A DNA stretch of 64,000 bases from Amorphophallus konjac. Its lineage: Eukaryota; Streptophyta; Magnoliopsida; Alismatales; Araceae. Positions within the stretch are counted from its first letter, which is position 1; each line of letters starts with the position of its first letter. The stretch lies in the NCBI GenBank assembly GCA_022559845.1, contig CM040128.1:224735643-224799642 (forward strand), in the 5' to 3' direction. This document shows positions 10,104 through 21,091 of the stretch, in pieces. The notes beneath the pieces are model-generated. The model did not search any database. It saw nothing but the letters and a program-made list of their open reading frames with translations, and had not been told where the DNA came from. The translations under genes were made by a program, and so were the position numbers.

Positions 10104-11746
10104 ATGTCGGGCATGTTTAGCTCTCCCAGGTTTCTTAGAGGATCTGATCTCCTGCCGGATTTAGAATGTGAGGAGGTAGGCTCTACAGATGAAGGGTTTG
10201 GTGTTTATGAGATTATGAATGATGAAGACCCTATTGAAGAGGGGGATGAAGAATACGAAGAATATGAGGACGAGGCTGATGCTTTTGCTAGTGGCATGAG
10301 GAGATTCGACGAACCATCAGCCTCAGTAGAAGAACCTATCAAAGAGATTAATCTGGGTACCGAGGAAAACCCTAGGATTGTCCTCATCAGTAAAAATTTG
10401 TCGCCCTCTGAAGAAGAGGCGCTCATTCAAGTTCTTCGAGAATATAAGGACACATTTGCGTGGAGTTATAAGGATATGTCGGGTCTGGACCCTACGCTCG
10501 TTGAACACCATCTCACACTTAAGCCAGGATCCGTCCCGGTCAAACAGCGGTTAAGACATTTCCACCCTCACATGGCATTAAAGATGAAAGAAGAGGTCGA
10601 TAAGCTTCATAAGGCCAAGTTTATTAGAGTCGTCCTCTACCCCAATTGGGTTGCTAACATTGTTCCGGTCATGAAAAAGAATGGAAGGGTCAGAATTTGC
10701 ATAGACTTTCGGACCTTAACTGTGCGTGTCCGAAGGATGATTTCCCCCTCCCTCACGTAGACGTGTTAATCGACAATACGGCAGGGTACGAGACCCTCTC
10801 TTTTATGGATGGCTTCTCTGGTTACAATCAGATCCGCTTGGCAGAAGAAGACCAAGATAAAACCTCATTCACTACACCTTGGGGCACTTATTGTTATGTG
10901 GTCATGCCGTTTGGGCTCAAGAATGCCGGAGCCACTTACCAAAGGGGCATGATGGCTTTTTTTCATGACATGATCCATATTTTTATTGAGGTGTATGTTG
11001 ATGATTTGGTAGTAAAGTCGAGAACGAGGATTGAGCATCCTGGGGTTCTAGCCAAGGCGTTGCAAAGAGCACGGGAGTATCAGTTAAAGATGAACCTTAA
11101 GAAGTGTGTGTTTGGTGTTTCATCGGGGAAACTGCTTAGATTCATCGTTAGCAAAAGGGGTATTGAGATTGATCCCAATAAGGCAAGGGAAATAAGGGAT
11201 ATGCCTCCTCCTAAGAATTTGAAGGAAGTTCGAGGATTAATCGGGAGGTTACAATTTATTCGCCGGTTTGTCTCCCAACATTCACAAAGGTGTAGGCCGT
11301 TTTATGAGCTTATTAAACCGGAAGTCAAAATTAGATGGGATGACAAGTGTCAGGCAGCCTTTGACGGACTAAAAGATTATTTGGCCAATCCCCCTGTCCT
11401 GAGGCCGCCGATTCTAGGCAAACCACTTGTTCTTTATGTTTCTGTCCTGGATGACTTTGTATGCGTTGTCCTTGTGCAAGTTGATGAAGAAGGAAAAGAG
11501 AGGGCAGCCTACTACTTGTCTAAGCTTCTTAACCCCTGTGAGCAGAAGTACTCAGCCATGGAGAAGACTTGTGCTGCTTTAGTCTGCGTAGTGCAGAAGT
11601 TGAAGCATTATTTCTTAGCTCACGAGGTTCATCTTATTGCTCGCATGAATCCTATCAAGTTTCTCCTTGAAAAATATATCCTCACTGACCGATTGGCACG
11701 ATGGCAAAGCTTTCTTTCTCAATTTGATATCATCTACATTCAGTAA
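10104..11746 (+). pseudogene. TAT-A reverse transcriptase and RNase H-like tether (broken)
   Basis: Copies element RNA into DNA. Acidic N-terminal segment (EEGDEEYEEYEDEADAF), then VKQRLRHFHPHMALKMKEEV, FIRVVLYPNWVANIVPVMKK, FMDGFSGYNQIRLAEED, MPFGLKNAGATYQR and the catalytic YVDD at 10994-11005, followed by the tether (SVLDDFV.., YYLSKLLNPCEQKYSAMEK). Relative to TAT-B, one base is lost near 10709 (frame 10104-10760 passes to 10697-11746), and a Gln codon is TAA at 11744-11746. Confidence 0.9.
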
Positions 11747-12531
11747 AAAGTAATTAAAGGCTATGCCATAGCAGAACATCTTACTCATCACCCTCTCACT
11801 AGATTTGACCCTGTTTGCTCGGAGTTTCCAGATGAGGAACTAATGTCCGTCAATCAGTCCGATTCGATATGGACATTACATTTTGATGGAGCTCGGAATT
11901 CACAAGGAAAGGGGATTGGCATTGTCTCCTATCACCTGAGGGTATCATTATTCCGCTCGCCTCTCAACTCGCATTTCCAGTTACAAACAACATAGCTGAG
12001 TATGAGGCTCTTCTGGCCGGTCTGCAGGCCGCTCATCAATTCGGTGTTACCCAATTGCGAATTGTAGGTGATAGTCAGCTTATTCTTCGCCAAGTTCTCA
12101 CCAAATGTCGCACACTCAATCCTAAACTTAAACCCTATCAGGAACTGGCTTCTGCTTATGCCAAGCTTTTCACTAAACTAATCTTCGTCCATGTTCCTCG
12201 CGATCAGAATATTCTAGCTGATGCTCTTACTTCTCTTGCTTCCTCTTTGGTTTTTCTTCCTAAAAGGGATTTCCATTCAATCATCATTCATAAGCGTCTC
12301 ACTCCTCTTATTAAAGATCCAGCATTCCTTAGTATTAAGGAGGAGGTGCTCAAGAAGGTTAAGGAAGGTGGAATCATTGAGAATAAAAAGATCATGTTAT
12401 TAGATCTAGAGGAAGAGATGGATGATGAAGAAAAGCGGTGGTATTATGAGATTGTCAAGTATTGTCAAGATCAATCTTATCCTGAAGAGGCCACGGCTGA
12501 AGAGAAGAAAGCCATTAGAAGAGTTGCTTAG
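11747..12531 (+). pseudogene. TAT-A second (archaeal-type) RNase H and linker (broken)
   Basis: Contains LHFDGARNSQGKGIG (about 11880-11925), then after a frameshift TNNIAEYEALLAGLQAAHQF, RIVGDSQLILRQV and DQNILADALTSLA, giving the D, E, D, D arrangement of an active RNase H. A second RNase H after the tether is diagnostic of the Tat lineage. The linker ends with a TAG at 12529-12531 where TAT-B has a Gln codon. Confidence 0.85.
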
Positions 12532-12552
12532 AGATATGCTCTGGTTGGAGGT

Positions 12553-13698
12553 GTGCTTTATAGAAGAGATCTCATTGAAATTTTGCTTAGATGCCTTGAC
12601 GATGACGAGTCTTGGAAGGTCGTGGAAGAGGCACATTCAGGAGTATGTGGGGGTCATGTCAATAGCCAGATGCTAGCTAAGAAAATCCTTATATTAGGTT
12701 TCTATTGGCCCACACTAGAAGATGACTATTCTATCTATGTTCGAAGGTGTGTCAAGTGCCAACTGCACACCGATAAAATTCATTCTCCTGCTTCTTCACT
12801 CCATCCTATGTCCTCCCCATGGCCTTTCTCCATGTGGGCTTTTGATATTATTAGACCTCTTAGTGATTCGAACCTCCTCACAAAACTTAAATCATTTATA
12901 CTCACGGCCACGGAGTACTTCACGAAATGGGCGGAAGTGGAAGCATACGTAGAAGTTAAAGCGTCAACCGTTTGCAAGTTCATAATGAAGAATATCATTG
13001 CAAGATTCGGCATCCCGAGTACCATCGTCACCGACAATGGGCCACAATTCATCTCTCAAGAGCTTCAAGACCTCTGCAATAGGTATAACATTGCATTGCA
13101 TCATTTATCTCCTTATTATCCGCAGGGCAATGGCCAAGCAGAGGCGACAAATAAAACTTTGATTAAAATCATCAAGAAAACATGTGAGGCTAATAAGTTC
13201 GTGGATTGGCCAGAAAAGCTGGTGGAAGCTCTTTGGGCCTACCGCACTTCCATTCGTTCTCCCACTGGACAAACCCCTTTGGCCCTCACTTATGGAATGG
13301 AGGCGGTAGTTCCTTATGAGATTCTTATTCCTTCTCTTAGAGTACAACTGGACAAGGAGTTCTCTATTGATGAACGTCGTGAAGCTCTCCTTACTCAGTT
13401 GGAACTCTTGGATGAGAAACGTCTGGCCGCCGCCGAGCATGCACGCGTTTACCAAAATAGGCTTTCACGTTTTTATCAAAAGAAAGTAATTGAGAGAAAA
13501 TTTAAAATCTATGAAATGGTAATCAAAAGAAATTTTGCAAAACCAGGGGGACCTCGTTCAAAACTCCAACCAAATTGGGAAGGGCCCTATGTAATAAAAG
13601 AAGTTTATCCTGGCAACGCTTATAAATTGGTTAACGCTGAAGGGGAAGAGCTGGTTCACCCTTGGAATGGTCTGTACCTTAAGAAATACTACCCTTAA
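12553..13698 (+). pseudogene. TAT-A integrase (open, part of broken pol)
   Basis: Inserts element DNA into the genome. The HHCC zinc domain (HSGVCGGH..., CVKCQLH) is followed by the catalytic core with FDII, TDNGPQF and GQAEATNKT supplying the D, D, E triad, then a basic C-terminal part ending NGLYLKKYYP. No chromodomain follows, as in non-chromoviral gypsy elements. This segment is open for 381 codons and in the same frame as the preceding RNase H. Confidence 0.92.
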
Positions 13699-14954
13699 GT
13701 CTTTAAAAAAAGGAAAAGGAATAAAAAAGAAGAAGAAAAAAAGGAAAGAAAAAAGAATAAAAATTGAAAAAGTTACAGGCTGGCATGGTGCATAGGCCGA
13801 GAAACCTGAAAAGTCAAAATCCCTAATTCACTCTTCAGTCTTGATGGTTTAACTTGGGGTCAATACCTGCACACACTACATGTTTTGCTCCTAAACTCAA
13901 GCGGTTCAAAATTCAAGGAAAGTTAGAGCCAAACTAAGAATATAAAAACTTTACCTATTCTCTTCTCTTCGGTTCACGAGAGGGAGTACGAGTCAGGGAA
14001 TGCTACCAAACCTACCCACCACCCTAGTAGGTGGAAGTTAGGGCCCAATAGGGAACAACAATGCTGCAAATCCCAATTACAATTAAGTCTTTACTTTGAA
14101 AAGAAAAGAAAAAGAAAAGAGGTGCAAAGTTACAAAAGAAAAGCATGTCAAGAGGGCAAAGTCTCCGCAGGGAAAACTCTGGACGTAAGCATGCATGAAT
14201 AAGGGCAAAAGGGTAATGAAAATTTCCCTAAGCCAAAGACTGAACCCCAACAAGCACTAAGGGTAGGGGAAGGAAGCTTCCCGATTTTACGAAACCTCTC
14301 GTGAGCTTCCTCAACTTATTCTTCACTTCCCCCTTCATGGTATGTTATAAGCTCGAAGGATGACAAAGACTGACTAAGGAGGATGGGCCGCAAGAGGATA
14401 TGAGTAAGAGCACAAGTTATTAAGTACGTTGACCCTTTGTTAAAATCATTTAAGAATGATTAATGAATTTAAGATGGTGATTATATAAGGTCTTAAAACC
14501 TTTTGTACCATGCTAAGTCTTATCTTTAAAAAAATAAATAAAAATATATATAAAAATAAAAATAAAAACAAAAAAATAAAAATAAAAATGGTCTTTTTGT
14601 AATTGACGCCTCCTCACAGGGGCGCCATTTCATTAAATATCGTCTGTCTGCAAGTCGTAATTTTCAAAATAAAAATAAACAAAAAAAATGGTTTTCAATT
14701 GACGCTAGTGCATTAGGGCGTCATTTCCATGATTAACGACTTCGTGTAGGGTCGTCATTTAAAAGAAGAAAAATAAAAATAAAAGAAAAATAAAAATGAA
14801 AAGAGAAATTTGCTAATAAGCCCACTTTTTTCCTGTTGCCATATCTTGTGCTTGATTGTATTATTGTGTGGGCATTCTTTTATTTCAAGTTTGCATCTGC
14901 TTGCTTGCGTGTTGCATTTTCCTATATCTTTGTTATTTGTCTTAATTAATTAAA
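13699..14954 (+). other. TAT-A noncoding stretch after pol
   Basis: No gene seen. It has A-rich runs (13705-13760, 14525-14590, 14760-14810), blocks shared with the same region of TAT-B (for example gagggcaaagtctccgcagg near 14152 versus gagggcagtgtccccgcagg near 59803), TGACG/CGTCA palindromes at 14602-14760, and a possible minus-strand poly(A) signal (AATAAA, 14879-14884) for the antisense gene. Confidence 0.6.
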
Positions 14955-15027
14955 GGCTTGGCCCCTTGACCCATCATCAAGGTCAAAATAGTGACAACCC
15001 CTTGCTTATTGAGCAAGGGGCCAAGCC
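14955..15027. other. Long stem-loop between pol and antisense gene, TAT-A
   Basis: GGCTTGGCCCCTTG (14955-14968) pairs perfectly with CAAGGGGCCAAGCC (15014-15027) across a 45-nt loop with an inner TTGACC/GGTCAA pair. A second small hairpin, AACAGA...TCTGTT, follows at once. TAT-B keeps both at 60911-60981 and just after, though the surroundings are diverged. It lies between the two convergent 3' gene ends, so a transcript-end or boundary function is the simplest guess. Confidence 0.8.
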
Positions 15028-15146
15028 GAACAGATGAATTAATCTGTTTGTTTCAAGTGTGAACTACGGGTATAGGGGAAGAAAGAAAGAAAAGAGACAA
15101 GACAAGTACACAGGTGCTCAAGACAACGACTCGGGTAACATCAAAA

Positions 15147-15150
<4 letters not shown>

Positions 15151-15181
<31 letters not shown>
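15151..15181. repeat. (AT)n microsatellite
   Basis: About fifteen AT units without interruption, just beyond the 3' end of the antisense gene of TAT-A. Confidence 0.95.
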
Positions 15182-15184
<3 letters not shown>

Positions 15185-16770
15185 GTCTGAGTACAAAGCA
15201 TGCATGTGGAGGAGTACAAGTCTCTCTCTAGCTCTCACCTCCACCCTCTTCTCTCCTACTCTCTGCCTCTCCCTCGTCCTGGCGACGAGCACGTGGAGGG
15301 GGCATGGACCCCTGGGAAGCAGCAGAAGCTCGAGCCTGCTCCTCCGCCTCGTTCCTCTGCCTCGTCGAAGAACACGCCAAGTAAGTCGTGCTGGCAAAGG
15401 TGCTGGAGTGTCCCGCAGCTTACGCCCGCTCCCGTCCTCTCTGGAGCCACTCCTCAGTCACTCGCAGACGCTCCTGTACGATGCCCAGCTGCATCCTCAG
15501 GTTTGCAAGCTCGCGCTCCCGTGCCATCTACTCCTCTCTCTCGCGGGTCCACTCCGCCATCCGCTCCTCCCTCTCTCAGGTGTGCTCCCTCCGCTCCACC
15601 TCGAGAAGGATCCTCAGTTCGATCGTGTCTCTGGGCAGTTCCTCTCGCCGCCCCAACACCTCCTCAAGCTCTGCAACTCACTGATCGCGGATGGCAAGCT
15701 CGGTGCCGGCTAGGGTAGCCCGAGTAAGCGCGTCCTGTAGCTCTGCAACATGTATCATTCAGTCAATTATCAGTTTCATATTCAATTCCATTAATAATTG
15801 AAATAACTTTGTTGACTTACCCATGCTGTAAGGTCGCGCTCCGCCGTCTCGGCACGCGCAACTACCCCTGCGAGTTGCTCCTCCAAGGCAGTGACCTCCG
15901 CACTCGACCCCCTCGAGCTGGAGGCACCTCCTGAACCTCTCGCTACCGCTCCCTGCTGGACATGTTGCATTCATTAAAAATTATCAGCGGCTAAACATCA
16001 AGAATTCAGGAATCATTTGCATATAAATAGTTGCACTCACCAGAGTCTCTAGGTCTGCCCGTGTGGCTACGAGCTGAGCCTCCAGGCTATGGCGATGGAC
16101 TTGCATGTCCATCACCACTACATCCCGTGCATCCTGTATTCATCACATATTAATTGCATAATAGACATATATCATTTAAAAAAAAGAGAAAAATACACTC
16201 ATACATACCCCTGTAACCCTCATCTGGGGTCGGTCGGCGTAAACCTCCCAGTAGCGCCAGAGGTACTCTGAGCTGTCCACCGCTTGGGAAGTAACACGGG
16301 TCCCGCCACGCTACCAATCAGCGTACTGGTCTGGGAACCGGATCCTCTAGTCGGTCGCCTTCGTGCGTCCGTGAGTCTTCCACCCGATCTCGCGGGGCTC
16401 TCCAATCTCGACCCACTCCTGGTGTAGGCCGAGGGTCCTCATCACCAGTCTGAGCCGTAATGGCTCGATCTCGTTTAGGCAGTGAACCCAAAGCTCACGC
16501 CCAAAACGAGGTCGACCCGCTACGACCCAAGCCTGACCCTCCTCAGTCATACCCTGGTAGGGTCTCCAAACCACCTGCATTCACATCACAACTTTCATAT
16601 CATGGCATTCATATTTCATAAAGTAGAAAATAAAAGAAAAATGCATCATATTTAATATACGTACCAGTGAGACAGGGTAGTCGCGGAACTCCCCCCGAAG
16701 AACGCGTAGCTCGTAAGCGTGTGGTGCTCCTGTCACGAGCGGTAACCATCATCGTGCTAGTGGGAAGGAT

Positions 16771-19273
16771 TGTTGTGCCCCTTGTGCTTTGTTGATGATG
16801 TGGTGTTTTAATGATAGCAACATGAATGAGTCACCACACTGTCTTGAATATGTCTGATCTATTCTGTGGGAGATTGCATGAGTGTGCCATGTCTGAATTG
16901 TGAAGAATGCATGTGTATGCTTGAGTCATGCTGTGATAAATTGGTTTGTGCTTGATTTCTGTTCTGTGCATTGCTTCTCTGCTGATATGTTCATGTTGTA
17001 ATTCATCAGGTTTATACAAGTCCATACATCGGACTGTTTGAGCACTTGTACATCGTTTCATTCATTGGATGTCTATACATTGCACAGCATCCTCCAAGTC
17101 TATACAATCGTCTTTGAGCATCTCGCTTGAGGAGATGAGGCGCCGCTGCACGATGGAAGCATTGACGCCTTGGGCTGATGTCCAAAGGTCTTTTGATCAA
17201 CATCAAGTCTGTACAGCATGAAGTCTGTACACTGGTTTCTCTGGCACGTTAACACTAAAGTCTTTACATCGCTTCAAGCTTCAAGTCTACACATTGGGTT
17301 GTCAGGCTTCAACTCTACATTCATTTGTTAGGCCCAAGTCTATACACTCGTTGTTAGAGGCCTGAACTTAACTGAAGTCTATACAGTGGACTTCCCTTTA
17401 CCAAGTCTATACACTAGACCTTGTTTTACCAAATGATTCAGGCCATCAAGACTTGGCACGTGATCCAAGAGGCTAAAATGCTGACACGTGGACACAACAA
17501 TTCAAACAATCAAGAAAGAAGCTCCTGGATTATTCTGGTGCGTCAACGCCACCCACTGGCAGCGTGGACGCAGCAGTTCAAGTATCTCCTTGCAACCTCT
17601 GGAGTACCTTGACAGCGTCGACGCTGCAACTCGTTGGGTCGACGCAGCAGCTTGATGGATCGACAAGGTGACCAGAGGGTGGACGCAGCTGCACAATGCG
17701 TCAACGCACTCCTTGACGCAAGAAGGCTGAAGCCATCCAATTTCAGCTACTGGAACACACCAATGCGTCAACGCAGCATGATGAGAGCGTCGATGCAACA
17801 CGTCTAACTGCTGAAGACTTGATCACTGGATCATCAATGCGTCAACGCCACGGGTTGGAAGCGTCGACACAGCAATTAAAAAGGCTAGGCTGGTTGCTCA
17901 CTGGAATGCATCAATGCGTCAACGCCATGGGTTGGAAGAGTCAACGCAGCAGACTTGAGTCCTGCTGGTCGAATGTCATTGAATTGACGGGCACGTGATC
18001 CGAGGTGCCTGGCTCGTGAAGTAGGATGCTGCCACGTGGTCCGAATTTCTAGGGCAGGAACTGTGGAAGCCACACGCGCCCTGCTGCTGCTGCTGGTGGT
18101 ATATAATGGAGCCTTCGTCTTCAGATGGAGGCTGATCGTGATCGAAGCCAGGGAGCAGAAGCTGAGAGAAAAAAAAGGGGGGGAAAGAAGAGAGAGCTTC
18201 CACGATCCAGGAGAAGAATAGAAGACTGATTGAAGAAGAAGCCTGAAGAGCAGAAGAAGGAAAAGAGAGAGATAGTGCTCGTGAGGAGAAAAGGAGAGCA
18301 GAGAAGAAAGTGAGAGTGAGAGCAGAAGAAGGAAAAGAGAGAGATAGTGCTCGTGAGAAGTGAGAAGAAAGAGAGAAGAAAGAAAAAGACAGAGTGAAGA
18401 AAGAGAGTGAGATCGAGGGAGATCTGTTCCTACTGGACCATGGATCAGATCCAGGCCAGTCAGCTCCGTTGAGAGCCACATTGTGCGTTTCATTTTCAGC
18501 CTTCTGTTTGCTGAAGTTATTTTCATTTCGTGTTTTTGTTTTTCCTTTTTCATTTTGGTTATCCTTGTTCTTCCGATCCTCTGGACTGAGGTCGGGTTCC
18601 TCCTGGTGGGTCAGGAGAAGGGAGGCTAGCCCTCCGGTTCTGGTCTTGCTGGTAGCAGGTCCAGGTGTACCCTCCGGGTTGGAGGAAGAGAGACTTGGGT
18701 CTCTGGTTGCTGGTGACTGGGTGTCACTGGTGTTCCCTCCGGTTGGGAGGAAGAGGGGAGGATGTTCCCCTGGTCAAGCTGTTTGGCAGCGTGTGTTGGC
18801 AGACTGAGTCTGCAGGTTACTAGCTTGTGCTAGTGGAAGCCTCACTCCTGTTGGGAGTGAGGGGTGGATGTAGGTCTTGGTGACCAAACCACCTAAAAAC
18901 CCATTGTGTAGTGGTTTGAATTCTTGTGTGATTGGCGCTAGATGAATGCTTAGGGGCGTTTTGGTTTGATGTTCTATAAGTGTTCATCTATTTGCTGCAC
19001 ACACTATATGTTTGACTGTGGTTTGATCTCTTGTATCTGATTTCGCTAGATAAATGTTAGGAGCGCCTCAATTGGGTTTTCTGTCTGAATGCTTTAAGGT
19101 ACAAGCTCCTTTGATTTGATTCAGTCTAATGTTTAGACTTGCTTAGGTTCGCTCTATATATCTGCAATAGTTTTTTAATCCGCATCTCTGATTGCTTTAG
19201 ATTTTAACTGGGCGAAATTTTTATGGGCCATATTCATTCACCCCCCCTCTGAATACTTGCACCGAACCTATCA
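16771..19273 (+). repeat. Solo LTR of the COP copia family inside the antisense gene
   Basis: Starts TGTTGTGCCCCTTGTGCTTTGTTGATGATG and ends ...CTCTGAATACTTGCACCGAACCTATCA, the reverse complement of the COP LTR ends. It holds AAGTCTATACA/AAGTCTGTACA units (about 17000-17420), GCGTCAACGC palindromes (17540-17950), a TATATAA box near 18100 and a CT/GA-rich R region, in the same order as COP. No internal sequence remains, so it is a product of LTR-LTR recombination. No exact target duplication is visible. It splits exon 3 of the antisense gene. Confidence 0.85.
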
Positions 19274-20144
19274 GGCCCCCTCGTCTCCGGGTCGGGGGTC
19301 CGCTCGGCCCATCGGCATGTATAAGTGACTCCACACCTGCATCCATCTATTGCATTAGTAAACATTCATATGCATAATCATGTTCATATTCGTAAGCATT
19401 TAAATAAATAAAAGGAAATGCATGCCTGAAGAAAAGGTGACAAGCCGCTGACGGTCGTCTCTCGGCCTATCCCCGTGGATAGATCGGCCATCAGGTGCAC
19501 CAGCAGGGCGGCTCCCCACGCATACCTCCCAACTCCCTCCAGGTCCTCGAGGATGCCTAAGAATCTGCAGTTGATCACATCCCCCTTCGTGCTCTGCAAC
19601 AGCCTCTCGAGCATCAGGAACAAAAACCTCTGCAAATCTCGGTCCACACGCTCCCTCTGAACCGGGTCCTGGCAGTAGGCAGCCTGGGCTCTCCCTATCA
19701 ACCTCTGTGAAAACTGCTCCATGGACTCTCTCGATCTCTGCCTAGAGTCCCCTAATCCCATAGCTAGGGTCAGATCTGTACGGAAGATGGTCCTACACTC
19801 CCTAGGGGTGTTTGCAATCGTCTCTAGCCCTAACAGTCTCCAGCCTAACTCCCCGTAGTCTGGGAGGGTCACTCCACTAACTGCCTCCCGTCTACCCTCA
19901 ACCCAGTGATCCGGGCAATATCCTCCAGACTCAGCACCATGTGCCCCCAGGGCATAAGAAATGCCCGACTGGTCCTATCCCATCTCTCTCTCAGGACCTG
20001 GATCAAAGGTAGGTCGGGGCGAATGGGCTCAATGCTAAGAAAGGGGCCGAACCCCATTGCCTCTACCCTAGCTCTCTGGAAATCTGGCGACCCATAATAT
20101 GCTGCCCGGACTTGGACCCATGTGATCCGAGTCCGCATCAAGCC

Positions 20145-20725
20145 CTGCCAAACAGATAGAACACAAATATATTCATATATGCCAAAAGAAAATCCATTTG
20201 CTGACTAATTTCTTCACTGTCTGAATTGACGACTACCCTGTGGCCGTCATTTATTGAATTGACGCCCCTGTGGAGTGAGCTATTTCAGAGGGTATTTCTG
20301 TTCATCATAAAAAATAATAAAATGATAATAAATTGAACTGACGACCAACCGAGTGGCCGTTACTTGTTGAAATGACGCCCCTGTGGGGGGCGCTATTTCG
20401 TGAGCTGTTTCTGTCCCGACAATATAAAAATAAAAACAATAAAAAATTGAATATATTTAAAAAAATGGCAGTTTGATGGAAATAATAAATAAATGTGGCT
20501 GTTTTAAATGACGACATGGTTCAGGACGCTATTTCATTGAATTATCTATTTTCAAAAAAATAAAAATGAATTGACGACCTACCTTAGGTCGTCATTTGAA
20601 TTGATGACGCCTCCAAAGGCGTCATTTACTAGTTTTCTAGGTTCAGTATCTTCCCTTCACCGAGGGCTATGGAAATTGAAGAAACAAAAGAAAAATCACG
20701 AAAATGGCTAGGGTAGGGGACCTAC
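20145..20725 (-). other. First intron of antisense PMD-like gene with palindrome array
   Basis: Bounded on the minus strand by AAG|GTAGGT and TTTGGCAG|GG. About 20221-20630 is filled by units such as TTGACGACTACCCTGTGGCCGTCATTT and TTGACGCCCCTGTGGGGGGCGCTATTT, the TAT-A palindrome type. The arrays thus sit inside an intron of the antisense gene as well as in the LTR and leader. Confidence 0.65.
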
Positions 20726-21091
20726 CTTGCTGGGCTGTGGCGCCATCAAGCCTCCCCGCAATGGCCGGCGGGGAGGGGGAGCTTCTGCTCCTACTCCTTC
20801 TTCTTCCTCCTCTTCCTCCTCATTGTCATCTTCGTCGTCGTCGTCATCTTCATTGTCTTCTTCTTCTCCCTCTTCGCCGTCCTCTTCATTTCCTTCTTCA
20901 TCTTTTCCATCATCCTCTTCTCTTTCTCCTCCTCCTTCTTCGTTACCTCCTTCTTCTTCTCCGCCGTGCTCTACCGCCGGAGCTTCCTCGGCCGCTGCGG
21001 GAGGAGGTTCCTCGCCAGTGGGTTGTCCTTCTCTGTCTAGGTCGACAACGTCGGGGGCCATGACCCGCTGTCGTTTGTCGGGGCCCGCCAT

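Larger units (their letters stand above)
15228..21091 (-). pseudogene. Antisense PMD-like gene of TAT-A (multi-exon, broken)
   Basis: Exons inferred from splice consensus and match to TAT-B: 20726-21091 (MAGPDKRQRVMAP, then a Glu/Asp run), 19426-20144 (PMD-like core GFGPFLSIEPIRPDLPL, FLMPWGHMVLSLEDIARITG, WGAALLVHLM), 19274-19336 plus 16665-16770 (split by the solo LTR), 16209-16574 (RFGRELWVHCLNEIEPLRLR), 16041-16133, 15821-15952 and 15228-15740 (charged coiled coil). Exon lengths 366, 720 (after allowing for one lost base), 366, 93, 132 and 513 are multiples of three, so introns are phase 0. Breaks: lost base near 19880, GC instead of GT donor after 19426, several CGA-to-TGA stops. Plant mobile domain (IPR019557) assignment rests on motif reading. 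Confidence 0.72.

Noticed and set aside
13500..13698. Chromodomain after the TAT-A integrase
   Set aside because: The frame ends at NGLYLKKYYP without the aromatic cage pattern of a chromodomain; same in TAT-B at 59338.
15200..15718. Overlapping plus-strand open frames of 169-172 codons
   Set aside because: They are Ser/Pro/Leu-rich complements of the charged coiled-coil exon of the antisense gene, which matches TAT-B; no domain on the plus strand.
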